Positions 1-11,426 of a stretch of 39,647 nt of DNA are shown here, piece by piece. How positions within the stretch are numbered: position 1 is the first letter of the stretch; every line of letters starts with the position of its first letter. Made by a program: the position numbers and the translations under genes. The notes beneath the pieces are model-generated. The model had not been told where the DNA came from and made no database searches. It was given only the letters and a program-made list of their open reading frames with translations. The DNA is from Pseudophaeomoniella oleicola (Eukaryota; Ascomycota; Eurotiomycetes; Phaeomoniellales; Phaeomoniellaceae), in assembly GCA_003868215.1 (NCBI GenBank), contig QWDQ01000094.1, positions 1 to 39,647 on the forward strand, given 5' to 3'.

Positions 1-256
1 TACTGGTATCGTTGACCTCTCTCAGGAAGCAGAGGCCCAACTGGGCGGTGTAAATGTCCAGACAGTCATTCGGCTAATCTGCCTGCTTTGGTTTGTACAG
101 TGGTATTGCGCCTGGCGTTAGTAACAAGAGGCGATGACTAGAAACACAAATGTAATGCTGAATCAAGCAAGCACATATAGTACACCGATGTTCAGAAACT
201 AAAGAGGTAGGTATTGAATGTTTCCCCCTTGCTTTGTCAATTGCGATATGATTCAC

Positions 257-530
257 GTTTCTTCAATTGGAGAAGTTAGGAATGGGTTCATATAGCTCCA
301 GTTGGTAGATCCTTCATGCTGTACGTACACGGCAATGAAGATTATGGCAAGAAGATGATTATGCCAAAGTGTACGATAATTGCTCTCCATGAAAACGAGT
401 TTAGCAAATTTGCACTTTGGCGAACTTGCTGCTTCTTGAGCCTGAAGCTCTCCTCATCTTCAGAGAGGGAAGGCCGTTCTGTCTCGCTAGAGAGCAGAGT
501 GTCTTGTTCCATCATCTCCTTTTCAGACAT
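257..530 (-). CDS. UstYa-like (DUF3328-type) membrane protein, N-terminal exon, gene runs off left edge
   Basis: Reading the minus strand from the ATG at 530, the protein opens with a short acidic tail (MSEKEMMEQ, then a Ser/Glu-rich stretch), a basic patch, and one membrane segment starting around WRAIIVHFGIII. The frame then shifts by one base near 346-353, after which the other frame completes the membrane segment (LAIIFIAVYVQ) and continues with SPIEE before a GTGAAT donor at 256. An acidic tail, single transmembrane helix and SPxxE-type motif is the usual opening of UstYa-family proteins, which are type II membrane-bound enzymes of fungal ribosomal-peptide and other pathways. The catalytic HxxHC part is not visible before the window edge, so the family call is an inference. 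A coding-like stretch at about 1-70 on the same strand could be a later exon. The frameshift may be a real lesion or a sequencing indel. Confidence 0.42.
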
Positions 531-697
531 CTTGACCAGCAATTGAGGAAGAAACCAAAAAAAGGTGAAAGTAGATGCATTCAAGTGGGCGCACCCACAA
601 ATCTGGAGGAGCAAAGAAACGAGAGCCGCTTCAAGAGCAGATAACAACCCAATTCTCGGGTGTCCAATATGCCACCAGCGGCTGGCGGTTACCGAGA

Positions 698-2374
698 TTA
701 CATGAACGTGGATTCTTCTAGAGCATTAGCAGCAACAACCAGTGACTCTCTCCACTCAGTGGTAAGCTCAATGGCACCCAGTAAAGCCGCCAAAACCTGG
801 CGGCACACCTCGAGAGACGAACCCATAACCCAACCCCCCACAATGATTGTGTGGTATTCTATCTGCTTCAAAGGGTCGACTTCTTGTGACAATTTTCGTG
901 AGGGTCCAACCGGCCAGGTAGCATATATCCGCAATACTCCATCTTTGTATGTGGTTGTCAGAGCGTACGCGTTGCCGTCAAAGGTTACGCTACTTCTGCC
1001 GTATGACTGCAGCGCTATCATACTGCGAGCACCTATGATACCACAGTAGAAGGCGCTATTTATTAGATGTATGGAACCCGTAAAGGGCACTGACAACTCG
1101 AGGAAAAAGTTGGGCAGGATCGGCGAATAAGTCCTATTTGAAGGTAGAATATACTTGGTCAGCCGTTGGAGGATCCTTGGATGGAGTTTGTCATGTCGCG
1201 AACCACGGTAGAGGTCTGGTCTTGCAAAGAGAAATTTGCCATCTGTAAGTGGTTCGAGATTGTTAAATGTCGTATCATGTGCCTGCTCAAGCCTGGCAGG
1301 CTATTGCTGCATAATGAATGACATTAATTCGGCCATAACGCTATTCTCGTTCATGTACTCCGATATATAATTCAAAGCTCGAAATTCTTGTGTTGAGAAG
1401 GATACCGTCCGAGACATAAGAAAATGTCTAATTTCTTGAATGTTGTCAGGCTCTGGAGCAGATCCCTCCAACAGTGGGCTTGGCTCCGGAATGACCCCAT
1501 GGGTAATGAGGTGGGCTTCGAAGTCCCGCGTATTGGTTCCAAATTTCCGCCGACCGGGTGCCCGTTCTTGAGACGTACGGTGCGGCTCGTGCCGTGAACT
1601 TAAATCATCAATGCGCTCGTCTTCCTCCAGTGGTACATTCCTAGTCCAGTCCGCAATCCACCCCCGAGAAACGCTCTCACTTTCCTGTCGTCGATGAGTC
1701 GCGGCTTCGGACCATTCGTCTCCTAGATCCGAGCAGGCTTCCTCGACAAGCCGTAACGTTCCCATCTCGTTCGGTAGCCTGTCGATATCCTCCTTCACTA
1801 GAAGCCTTTGTAAGTGAGGTAGGACTGGAACCAGGTCAAATAAATTTTCAATGAAGCCATGCAAGTCATTAACAAACTCTCCGAAGAGCTGGCGATCAGA
1901 GATAGCCCATTTCGCTTTCGTCAAGAGACTTGTTCTCTTCTGCCGCAAGGCAGCTCGATTGTAAAAGTTTGTGAGGTTTGTTCTGAAGGTGTTCAATCTA
2001 GGTCCACTAACAACGACACCGTTGGTTGGAGCGGCAACTATATCTTAACCGTCGTCTTCGGATATTCTGTACTTCGAGGCTAGTTGGTCTGCGTCAGTCA
2101 ATAACGCAGTAATGCACTGAAACACCCTTTTCACCATCGGGCGGGTTCTTGCATCATCTAAATTGGGATGTCGGCTTCGTCCATCTGAACCCAGAAGACC
2201 CACGCCCTCGCTCCATTGTAGGAGCCGGGTCTTCGCAAGGTCGAGTTTCACTTGTAGAATCTCGTAATCTCGACCATGCGCACGACTGATTTTGATAAGA
2301 GTGAAGCAGTCAATGCAAGTCGAAAAGAGCGCTACGAGTCCTAAAGCTCCAAGCGAGAGTCCAGCAGGTTCCAT
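698..2374 (-). CDS. HeLo-domain protein with a second fungal domain of unknown function at the C-terminus
   Basis: The ATG at 2374 opens MEPAGLSLGALGLVALFSTC, the standard start of fungal HeLo (prion-inhibition and propagation) domains, membrane-targeting helical bundles used in heterokaryon incompatibility and cell death. A 66-nt intron (2072-2007, GTACAG...TTAG) removes an in-frame TAA at 2047-2045 and keeps the frame. Translation then runs to a TAG at 1303-1301 (335 residues). The same frame continues open for 200 more codons to 698 and reads like an abundant uncharacterised ascomycete family: DGKFLFARPDLYRG, PNFFLE, YALTTTYKDGVLRIY. A GTTATG...GAGCAG intron of 57 nt around the TAG would also preserve frame, giving one two-domain protein; otherwise the gene is truncated or mutated from CAG. 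The family normally has a charged E-x-K after FFL; here it reads E-L-S. The upstream ATG at 2443 is in frame, but the HeLo start fits 2374. Confidence 0.7.
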
Positions 2375-2903
2375 AGCTTCCTGAAGGCGAAAAGAGAAGT
2401 TTTCCAGAGCTTTGGGCAAGCATAAAGTCGAATGGTTGACCAATGCTGTCGCAGGGAGCCTTTAGATTGTCCGTTTTGCCATGAGAACGTTGGCCATCTT
2501 AGAAGAGAGCCCTAGCCGCCGCCAAGTGCATTGCCTCGTGCATAGCCTCAAAGTCCACGTCGCGCGGCTCGAGAGCACCAATTACTGTATAGTGATTATG
2601 AAAAAGTCGTTTCAGCGGTCCCAAGCCGCATCTTAATAATATAGATGGTTTCCTTCCATGGTTATATTAGGGGTGCCCTATGAAACATTGGAATAAGCAT
2701 TGAGACAAACGAAAACCTCTTAGAATTTCTTTTTGAACATAAAGCTTGTAACAAAGAGCATCATCTTGGCTGGCAGCGAAAAAACCCGCTGAATCTGCAG
2801 ATCGCCATCAGATATCTTTTCAGCGCTTATCCAGCGCAGACCTTCCAGTAGAACATTTCCTCTAGTCTATTTATTATACAGTATGCTCATCACAGGCACA
2901 ATA
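2375..2903. other. Intergenic region with a short coding-like remnant
   Basis: The region lies between the HeLo gene start and the 3' end of the M3 peptidase gene. On the minus strand, about 2588-2501 reads like the tail of a protein (EPRDVDFEAMHEAMHL, then a stop), with no ATG or partner exon found. I do not recognise it. The remainder is AT-moderate and shows nothing I can name; it presumably includes the HeLo promoter. Confidence 0.3.
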
Positions 2904-5020
2904 CTAACACCGAGGCGTCAAAGCACTTAGTCGGAGTTCTCGTCCCAGAAAACCTATCAAGATTTCTTTCTCCTCGCGGCTCGATCCTGGCTCCAACACC
3001 TGATACCTATACCTTCTACCCACATCCGGGCACATGGGGTCTCGTGAAAATGCAGACGCAAAGAGATCTGCCGCATAGACCATAGACAGTGGATATGAGA
3101 AATAGCTCCCATCATTCTTGCGGAACATATGTGCGAACCGTGCCTGTCCCGCCCCAGTCTTGCGGGTTCTGTCCAATATCGTATGTGAGCACTTCTCGCT
3201 TGGTCCTGTTCCATATCTCGGTCGTATCCAGCTTCAAAGCCGCTGCATGAGTGGAGGGGGTATGGATGGCAAGGTCGAAAAGAGAAGGCTGGATCTGAGC
3301 CAGAATGGCGTTGGCTCTATTCTTATTTCTGGTGCGTGAAATGCTTTCTGCCAGGTCGCGAGGCAAAGCTCCTTTGGTGGTATCATCTTGATTCTGGAGA
3401 CATGTATAATGCTTTCCAATCCGGACCAGCACATCTGGTATCCAAATCCAGTTTTCCAGCATGATGCTGGGAATCTCGATAAAGTCTCGCGAATGTGGAA
3501 GGGAATGCTTCGTTCTGGCAACGAGATTGTGAATGGCATGACCAAGTTCATGGAACATGGTCTTGACTTCACTGTGTTGAAGCAGAGTTGGTCGTGGCTG
3601 GGTGGCGTTTGTAAAACTACACACTAAAGCCGATGCTGGATGGTGCTTTTTGCCGCTTCCTTCTATGAAGCCCTTTATAGAGTAGGTATTGTTAGTCTGC
3701 GATTAGCGATAGATCAGATCATCTTGCAACAGGAACGACGACTCACGGGTTGAACTAAGACGTGATGCGCTCCAGAGTACTTTCCCTTACGATGAAACAA
3801 ATCCACATACAACCAGCCAAGGAACTCGCCTCCCTCACGAGGTGTGTCCCAAACCTCATATGCTACAACACTATCATGCCATACTGTAGTTTCAGAGCGT
3901 TGGAAGTCAATGCCAAACAAATCATGAAAGATACTCAGCATTTCCTGGAGCGTATGTCCGGCCTCAAAGTACTCAACTAAGAGTGCGTGGTCTACCGAAA
4001 AGCTGTCTTTGCTCTGCTTGTGCAAATAATATGATCTTTCCCACGCATATAATTGGGTGGCAGACCCTTCATCGAGATTAGGATCCTTTCTTTTAGCTTG
4101 ATCAAAGTCATCGTCTCCGCCTGTGCAAGTGGCTTCAGCTTTGTGTGCAGCTCCTGCAATTGAGCCTCTACATAGGCAATACTCGGGGCCATCTTATCTT
4201 CAATCTTCAACGCCGCATGATGCTCAAAGCCCAGCAGTCGCGCTATCTCATCACGTAGAACCACTACCTTGGCCAATCGGTGCACGTTCTCTGGAAGACG
4301 GTTCTGCTGGGCAACCAGGCATCGACGGCGAGTCTCACTGCTGGTGGCATGGCGCATCACCGCCGTGCTGTGATTCTTGTGGAATGTGACATGAATGCAA
4401 GAACCGTCTGTGATCATGCCTGCCAAGATGTCGTCAGGGACCCCGGTCAAATCCTTACGCTCGAACCAGATTCCATCCTCTTCCTCGTTGAAGGCGGCCT
4501 GGGCAGCCGTTCGTACCGCACTGAGCTCGTCCAGTGCAACTCGTAGTCTCTCACGCTCAGCTTCACCTTGCAACTCCGCCCCAGAGCGCACATACTCCCC
4601 ATGGACATAGGACAGCAGATGTTGGTCTTGTACATCCAGCTCCCCAGATGGCGAGGTTCTCTCCTTCTCATGGACAGCCCTCACCAACGCCGCGACGTCG
4701 TAGCGCATGAGGTTCTTCGCCTGAGCCGCTGCAATACGCTGCTCCGCCAGACGGGCAGCAGCTTGCACTTGCGGATCTGGGGATAACTGGCTGAGCAGGG
4801 TGCTCAATATGCGGAGATGGCTCGCAGCCTTGTTGGCATCGTCTACCAGGGGACGGACCAGGTTTACAAAGTTGGCGGTTGAAGGTGTCAGCGTAGAGGC
4901 TAAGCCATCGTGCAGACCGGCAGTGGCGTCCAAGATGGCGTCTGTCTCGACCATTACTGCACCTGGGGTGAGACCGTTGAATGAGGGAGGGGGTGAAGGG
5001 GGTGTTTTGCGGATGGTCAT
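2904..5020 (-). CDS. M3-family zinc metallo-oligopeptidase (thimet/saccharolysin type), interrupted by two frameshifts
   Basis: The ATG at 5020 is chosen because MTIRKTPPSPPPSFN leads directly into the family N-terminus; an upstream in-frame ATG at 5161 is less likely. The zinc site HELGH lies in TMFHELGHAIHNL, followed by RDFIEIPSIMLENW and, near the C-terminus, the M3 signature FSYPLSMVYAADLF and a LEPGSSREE motif. The family cleaves short peptides in cytosol or mitochondria. One 74-nt intron (3746-3673, GTGAGT...AAAG) joins HHVLVQP to GFIEGSGKKHH. Two breaks are seen: near 4081-4090 one base is missing (frame moves to DPNLDEGSATQLYAWE), and near 3148-3155 one base too many (DWG then GQARFAHMF). 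The second could alternatively be a 49-nt intron with a weak GTGCTC donor. Either a young pseudogene or assembly indels. Without the breaks the length, about 680 residues, is normal for the family. Confidence 0.82.
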
Positions 5021-5424
5021 GTTGGCACTGAGAGGTAATATCAGTCTCTCTGTTTGGCTGCGGAGATAGTTATTTGATCTCCAGCTACCTGGAGGAATCG
5101 GATAGGCATCTAAATGTGCAGACCTCATGCAAAGATGTTGACCTACCAGAGTATTATGCAATGTAACGTGACATTGTTAGTCTTCGCGTTGACGGCGGGG
5201 GGGTTGACCAGGAACAGACCGTCCTTATCTTGGGGACCAAGTCCAAAGTCAACGCGATTGTTCTCCCCTATCGCAGCATCGCAATCCTCTCCCTCCAGAT
5301 GTGTCAGACAAGCCCTTTTTCTTTTTTCCCGCAAGTTCAAGTCGGTCCTGATCTTGTTTTGGAAATCCTCAAACTGGTTTTCAAGGTGAATCTACATCGT
5401 ACTCCAAAACCATTAGACAGAACA

Positions 5425-6597
5425 AAGTATGCTCCGGTCCATGCTGATGATTTGGAGAAGGAACTTGACGACGCGAGGTCTGCAGATTCCAATACAACTT
5501 ACCAGTAGAAAGATCCAACGAGCAGTCACGATGGACTCCGTACCTCGTGATATCATGTATACTGCCTTGGACATTGACTGCAGGCTTCGCAATTCTTTCG
5601 GCCATTTTCTACCTCGATTTGCACAAAACATCTCGTCTCGGTACGTATGAGACCGACTTCGAAACTGATTTTCGTAAGTGAATCTGAAATACACATTTCT
5701 GATATTCAGTTGACCGACTTTCATTCACTAGCTTTTCGGACACAAATACCCCTCGAGAAAGTCCGATTTCGTGGCAGTCCGCATTTCTATAACAACGGCA
5801 GTCCATGGATGGCCCCCACAGATGAAGCAGCGCCATGGCCAGAGAACGTATCATACATTGGCGAACCAACCCCTGAGCTTGATGTAAATTGGCAGGCTCT
5901 AATTGGCAGACGATACTTTTCAATCACGGAAGAGGAGGCGCGAAGAGCATGGGGAGATAAGAGACATGAATACATTGACCAGAACGTGGGTGGCTATACA
6001 GCAGGGTGAGTAATATGATCATACAAACAAATATCAATGGAAAACGAAAACTAAGTGTCATTCTTGCCAGGCTCGACATGTTTCATACACTGCATTGCAT
6101 TGTGAGCTTTGAGCATCTTCTCCTGCTCATCAGAGAAAAGACTGATTAGGTGTTTCGTTTCGTTTAGAATGAACTACGTAAGGCACTAGATCCCGACTAC
6201 TATCCATCAAAGGTCCATACGCTACACGGTGCTCGCCACAATGGCAAGTTATACCCTGTTCTTTCTTTCCTGTGCTCCGTTTAGAACGGACGGGCTGATT
6301 CTGGAAACTCGTCTAGACCACTGCATCGAAATCCTTCGCCAGACAGTAACATGTTACGGCAGCACGACCCTCATTCCTACAAAGTTTATAGAAGGTCTCC
6401 AGCATAATTACATTGACTCATATCAGGAGCACGTGTGCCGATCGTTCAATATCATCCGAGACTACACAAACTCGAGAATGCGAGGAAGAGGAGGGTATGT
6501 CCCTCGAGATCAATCGATATTAGATGAGAGGAAACATGCGATCGCCAAGGCATGGGGCAAGAAAGAGGGAAATAGTCAGGTAGGAGGGACTGCCTAG
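5425..6597 (+). CDS. UstYa/DUF3328-family protein (oxidative cyclase-type, RiPP or mycotoxin pathways)
   Basis: A membrane segment (YLVISCILPWTLTAGFAILS, from 5538) is followed by GTYETDFETDF, then after a 58-nt intron (5674-5731) by PLEKVRFRG and GEPTPELDVNWQAL, all typical of UstYa. Further introns at 6006-6070, 6102-6167 and about 6248-6284 join LDMFHTLHCI, NELRKALDPDYYP and LDHCIEILRQ. These give the two His/Cys motifs (HTLHC and DHC) characteristic of the family, followed by IPTKFIEGLQHNY and HVCRSFNIIRDY. UstYa proteins are membrane-anchored enzymes that oxidise and cyclise core peptides in ustiloxin-like pathways. The N-terminus is unclear: KYAPVHADDLEKEL (5425 on) looks like the usual cytosolic tail but lies in another frame, with no ATG just before it. 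A one-base deletion near 5468-5508, or an unseen exon, would explain this. Stop at 6595-6597. Confidence 0.75.
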
Positions 6598-7608
6598 GTT
6601 CCTAGGTCCAATACTTGCAGCAGCATCAAGAACGCGGTATGATAGTTTGACACGAAGCTTTTCATGCACTAGACATCGTCTGAAGTTGAAATTTTGTCTG
6701 CTTCCATACCTTGATAGATTCCGGCCGTCTTACCATTCACTATGTCTTCTTCATCTTATTTACTGAGTAATCTAATAAGTGCTGTATAAGGAGGTGAAAT
6801 TTCGAACAAATGTATGAGATGAGATGTTGTTACAGAGTAAAGCGGTTCAGGTCCAATATGCCAACCTGAGAAGACATGGCCGGATTTGATCAGGCTCGGT
6901 GTTGCTGTACTGTACTCGACGTAGTAAGAGGCCGATATAGTAGAGGTGTCGTTGTAATAATCCATTTTCGGTAGCGTGTCACTTACTAAGGTACCATGGT
7001 ATCATAGTAAGGTCCAACCAACATCAGAAAAGGTGTCTTTCATATTGTCGGGCTCCCGTTCGGTCTTGATGGACCATCGCTGAGCTGATCGAGTGATGCC
7101 CAGATGAGATGATGTGGTTTCGCGGCAGCAGCGGAGAGGTTGCGAAGTAGGAAGATACACGCCCTCTTAATGAATATAGAAAGGACGCAGTTACTGAGGG
7201 GGGGTATTTATTAATAGATTCTGTTATTAAGTCAGTGTAATAATGATAGTATAATTATCTTTCTAAAAGAATCTGAGAAGGACTTAGTAACTATAGCATC
7301 TTAATATTAAAAGGAAGATTATCTTTAAAAGCGGCAATAAATCCCTTAGATTCGGTGGCAGATTTATTTCTCCGTGACCCGCGTTGGGTCGGAATTTAGG
7401 ATCACTCCGTAAGCGCGTTTGCCGACGCGTTTGACATGCGACGAACATAGTGTTTGCATATGTGCAATACTTACGAACCACTGACCCGATGAACGGCAAA
7501 CTCGCATAGAAATTTGGCAAAGGGCGCTCTGTTTTTCCATTGGATTGGAGAATCAAAGTCAGGGTTGCAAGGGTTCCGGCTCTGACATATTTCTTGCGAC
7601 TGTACGAT
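6598..7608. other. Intergenic region with AT-rich patch (about 7190-7330)
   Basis: About 1 kb between the UstYa gene and ORC4. The stretch at 7190-7330 is markedly richer in A/T than its surroundings, with many TTA/TAA runs, and sits next to a run of G at 7198-7204. It could be an old transposon relic or a promoter-proximal spacer of ORC4. No open frame here resembles a known protein. ORFs on either strand in this stretch have no family signature. Confidence 0.35.
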
Positions 7609-9884
7609 ATGAGCTTAGATGAACACACCCCAACTCGCTCAGCAAAACGTCGGAAAATCACAACAGGACCTGAAGCTTCGGGGAACGGTTCCGCTGCTGA
7701 AGCGACTCCCCCGCCAGCGAGCACACGGAGCCTGAGGAACAGAACTAAAAGGCGGCTATTCGAATCTACCGCAGAAGCTTCTGATGCAGACCCCGAACAT
7801 GTTGTTACGAACGCGGACGAACAACAGAGACACGACAATCATGGCAATGGCACAGAAGAAACACAAACGCCGAAGAACAGTAGAAATGGGAGTAGTAAAG
7901 CCGGTGCCGGTCAGGCAGATGAAGACTCCCACATGACTGGCACTGATGCAGAAAGCGAAGGCATTGGGTTACGGTCTAGTGGCAGGCAGCGCAGAAGGCC
8001 CCGGCGATTCTCTAATGAACTTGAAGATGCTATTGAGGTGAAAAAGAGCGCCACAAAAGCGCCACGATCTCGGGTTGTGACTCCTAACTCCAAGGGAAAA
8101 GAAGTTGGCATCAGCGACAGTAAGACCGAGAGTATTGGGAAAGAGCTTGGCTTCAAGGATATTGACGGCTCAGCGAAAAGGAAAGGAGGTCGTCGGCGTG
8201 CTAGAGCAGTGCAGGACGAGAGTGCGCAAGACGAGCATACAGGAGAGGCTGAAAATGGATCTACGGAAGCCCCAGCAGTTTTAGAAGAACTTACGACGCC
8301 TAAGAAATCGAGACGAAAAACTAAAGAGGCAGCCACCAAACAAATCGAGCAAGTTGATGCTGCGGTAGAAGCAGGAACGGATCAGAGCGAGATACCGGTA
8401 GAGATACCAGAGCTATTGGATCCTGCGCCTATACAACAGCTTCCGCCGGTGGCTACGGACACCGAGGACGTTGACGATGAGACGAGAACTGCATTTGCTG
8501 TGGTACAGCAAATTGTCTTGTCGAAGGTATCTGGAAGAAAGAGGGTTCCGTTAGTTGCCCTTGAAGAGGAATTCAGAAAAGTACAGCATGTAGCAGAACA
8601 GACAGTGACTGCCGGAGAGGGCAATTCGATGCTCATTATCGGCCCTCGGGGGAGCGGTAAAACTGCAATGATCGAGGCTGCTGTCGCTGGTCTTGAAAGA
8701 AGCCATAAGGACGACTTTCACGTGATCCGACTCAGTGGTTTCCTTCAGACCGACGACAGGCTTGCACTAAGAGAGATCTGGAGACAGCTCGGTCGCGAAA
8801 TGGACACCGAAGATGACACGAGCAAAGTCAGCAGCTATGCCGATACAATGGCGTCGTTGCTGGCCCTACTCTCGCACCCGGAAGAGCTTTCAGGGGACGT
8901 AGAAGTCGGCGTGACCACCAAATCCGTCATCTTCATCATTGACGAATTTGATCTCTTCGCAACACATCCCCGACAGACTCTGCTATACAATCTGTTTGAC
9001 ATAGCACAGGCTCGAAAGGCCCCAATTGCTGTTTTTGGTCTCAGCACAAAAGTCGATGTCGCTGAACACCTCGAGAAACGCGTGAAGAGTAGGTTCAGTC
9101 ATCGATACGTGTACCTACCACTCGCAAAGAACCTGCCCATTTTCACGGACATGTGTATGTCTGCTCTGAAGGTGCATGATGATGAGATAGAAGGCAACCA
9201 GAGTGACCACATCTTGAATGCACAGCGGCTGTGGAACCAACATGTTGAGGTATGCTCTCGCTCGATAGCTAACTCTTCATCATTGTCGGTGGACTAACGG
9301 ATTTATAGTCGCTCCTGACCACGTCCTCCATGGCCACCCATCTACGCCGCCACTATACTCTTACTAAATCTCTCCCTCTGGTGCTCTCGACCTTTCTCCT
9401 CCCGTTGTCACAAACCATCATCCTCCCATCCAACCTCCCATCAGCCACAGACATACTCAAATCCGCTTCCTCTCTCCTTCCCCCCGACTCACTCCTCGCC
9501 TCCCTCCCCCAACTCCCCACCCTCTCCCTCTCCCTCCTCATCGCCGCCTCGCGCCTCGACGTCCTCCTCGGCACCCCCCAATGCAACTTCAACATGGCCT
9601 ACCACGAATACGTCTCCCTCTGCTCGCGCTCACGCGTGCAATCCAGCGCGCTCGGCGCCGTCGCGTCCGCCGCCGCCACCAGAGTCTGGGGCCGAGACAT
9701 CGCGCGCGGGTGCTGGGAGAAACTCGAAGACGGGGGCTGGATCGTGCCGTCGGGCGAGGGTAAAGGTGGCGAAGGCAGAGAGGAGAGGATGTATAGGGTT
9801 GACGTGCGGTTGGAGGAGATCGAGGCGGCTTGTGGGGGAGAGCAGTTGGGGAGGGTGGAGAGGAGTTGGTGTAGAGAGCTGTGA
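7609..9884 (+). CDS. ORC4: Origin recognition complex subunit 4
   Basis: ORC4 is an AAA+ subunit of the six-protein complex that binds replication origins and loads the MCM helicase. The ATG at 7609 (MSLDEHTPTRSAKRRKI) gives a long, charged, disordered N-terminal extension of about 300 residues with nuclear-localisation-type basic clusters. The AAA+ core follows: Walker A GPRGSGKT at residues 345-352 and Walker B FIIDEFDLF near 441-449, then the sensor region VFGLSTKVDVAEHLEKRVKSRFSH with its arginines. One 59-nt intron (9250-9308, GTATGC...TTATAG) joins NQHVE to SLLTTSS. The C-terminal winged-helix part contains NFNMAYHEY and VWGRDIARGCWEKLEDGGW. Total 738 residues. An in-frame ATG at 7540 is less likely because the MSLDEH start fits a nuclear protein with no leader. 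Exon 2 is extremely pyrimidine-rich on the coding strand, unlike exon 1. Confidence 0.9.
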
Positions 9885-10461
9885 GTTCCAACCAATTTCC
9901 CTCTGGCTGGCTGGCAGGCAGGCAGGCTGCAAGTACTATTATACCATAGATGTGATGATGAACAACTCGGTTCCAGTCCTTCTTTCTTTCTCCAAAATGC
10001 TATGAACAGACAGACACATTTCAAGTAATCCTCTATATAAAATAAAAAAAAGAAGAAGAAAGAGAGACTTCGCACGGCGAGAATCATCGTAGATGTAAGT
10101 AACAGCTAGCTTTTTTCCAGAGAGAAAAAGAAAGAAAAGAACGTATTAAGGAGGAAGGGGGTGGGTGGACTTCAATAAAGGTTGTTCGTTTTTTGGGTCA
10201 AGTATAACTTAGTAGCATACATTATGTACATACAAATAACGCTCTCATTCTCATTCTCATTCAAAAAGATTACATATGCACCGCTCTTCTTTTCCCCCTT
10301 TTTCTTGTCCTTCTTTTCCTTCGACGGACATTACCATAGTTAGGTAGGTGCGCGGTTGTAGAAGAGAGAGAGAGAGAAAAAAGAAGTGGTATATAGACAA
10401 TTATCGCTGGTTATTGTTGGGTTGGTCGTGGTTTTGGGAGGGGGAGGGGGGGAAGGTTCAA
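9885..10461. other. Convergent 3' intergenic region
   Basis: Between the ORC4 stop and the stop of the COX14-like gene on the opposite strand. Low-complexity tracts (A/G-rich near 10045-10065 and 10363-10385, and repeats of ATTCTC near 10250) dominate. No coding signal is seen; it probably holds both 3' UTRs. Confidence 0.5.
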
Positions 10462-11426
10462 TCAACTCTTTCCGCTTGTCCCCCAACTAGTGAACCAGGA
10501 TTTGCCTTTATTCGTTATCGCGGCGGCGTTGTTGGCGGCTATTTGGTCTAGTAATCCTCCTTGTACCTGTGTGTTTGTTGGGTCCGCGGCAGCGGCGCTA
10601 TGTTGTTGTTGGACAGCTTCCGTGACGCTCGTTGGTCTGGTGGTGGTGATTTCCACTTCGCCTTCTCCCTCTCGGAGTAATCGGTTGGCGTCAACTTCCT
10701 TCTCTTTCACCATGTCCATGATGCCGGCGTACTCTCCTTTTCGGACCTTTTCGCCAACGCTTTCCTCTTCTTTGACGCCGCCGAGGCCGAAAATCGTCCG
10801 TTTCGTCTTCGCCCACAAGCTGTTGGCTTTCCGCTTCCTCTTTTCTTCTTCGTACTGTACCTTGAGTTCTTCGCCCGCGCGCTCTTGTTCTAGAAGTTGG
10901 AGCTGTTCGGCTGTGGCTGCGCCGCTCAAAAAGGCCGCTTGGGCTTCTCGAAGGCGTCCGAGTTCACGCTCGATCCAGGCTCTTTTTTGGCGGCGGTGGT
11001 GGCGGACTAGATCGATACCTGAATATACGGCAAGGCCACCGGCAACGACTGGTAGGGAAAGAATGTTAGCCCCCGAGCTTGGAATGGCAAAACAGTCTCC
11101 TGGTTGCCACAACACGTACCTGTAAAACCAATCAAAGTATAAGCTGCTCCTCTGTGTAATTTGTCTGCCACTAGTCTGCCAGTGCCGATAATTCGGTCCA
11201 TTGGAGTATATGCCGCTGCTTCTTGTGCTGCGCGATGAGCTGCCCGTAACCGTGCAACTTTCTGGGCTGGCGTTTCGCCTGGGGGCCCTGGCTGGGGCGC
11301 ATTTCTAGGAGCCGAGGACTGAGAGGAAGAGGAAGACGGTGATGATGACATAAAAGAGGTTGCATGTGGTGTTGCGGACGTAAAGCGCGTGAAGTGGTCT
11401 GCCGGCTTGTTCCGTGGAGGTGCCAT
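10462..11426 (-). CDS. COX14-family cytochrome c oxidase assembly protein
   Basis: The protein starts MAPPRNKPADHFTRFTSATP, then a Ser-rich linker and GETPAQKVARLRAAHRAAQ, followed by a single hydrophobic segment (AAYTLIGFT, VVAGGLAVYSGIDL) and a long basic coiled-coil tail rich in Arg, Glu and Lys. This layout matches the fungal cytochrome oxidase assembly family related to COX14, small inner-membrane proteins that help COX1 maturation. A 71-nt intron (11119-11049, GTACGT...CCAG) splits the membrane segment and joins FT to VVAGGLAV in frame. Total 297 residues, longer than yeast Cox14 because of the C-terminal extension. The family assignment rests on my memory of fungal homologues and should be confirmed by a profile search. 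It is divergent from the DUF2458 gene at 11986. Confidence 0.68.

Noticed and set aside
660-1049. Plus-strand ORF of 129 codons
   Set aside because: Shadow of the C-terminal domain read on the minus strand, which has family-like motifs.
7284-7838. Minus-strand ORF of 184 codons
   Set aside because: Antisense shadow of the ORC4 N-terminus plus AT-rich intergenic DNA.
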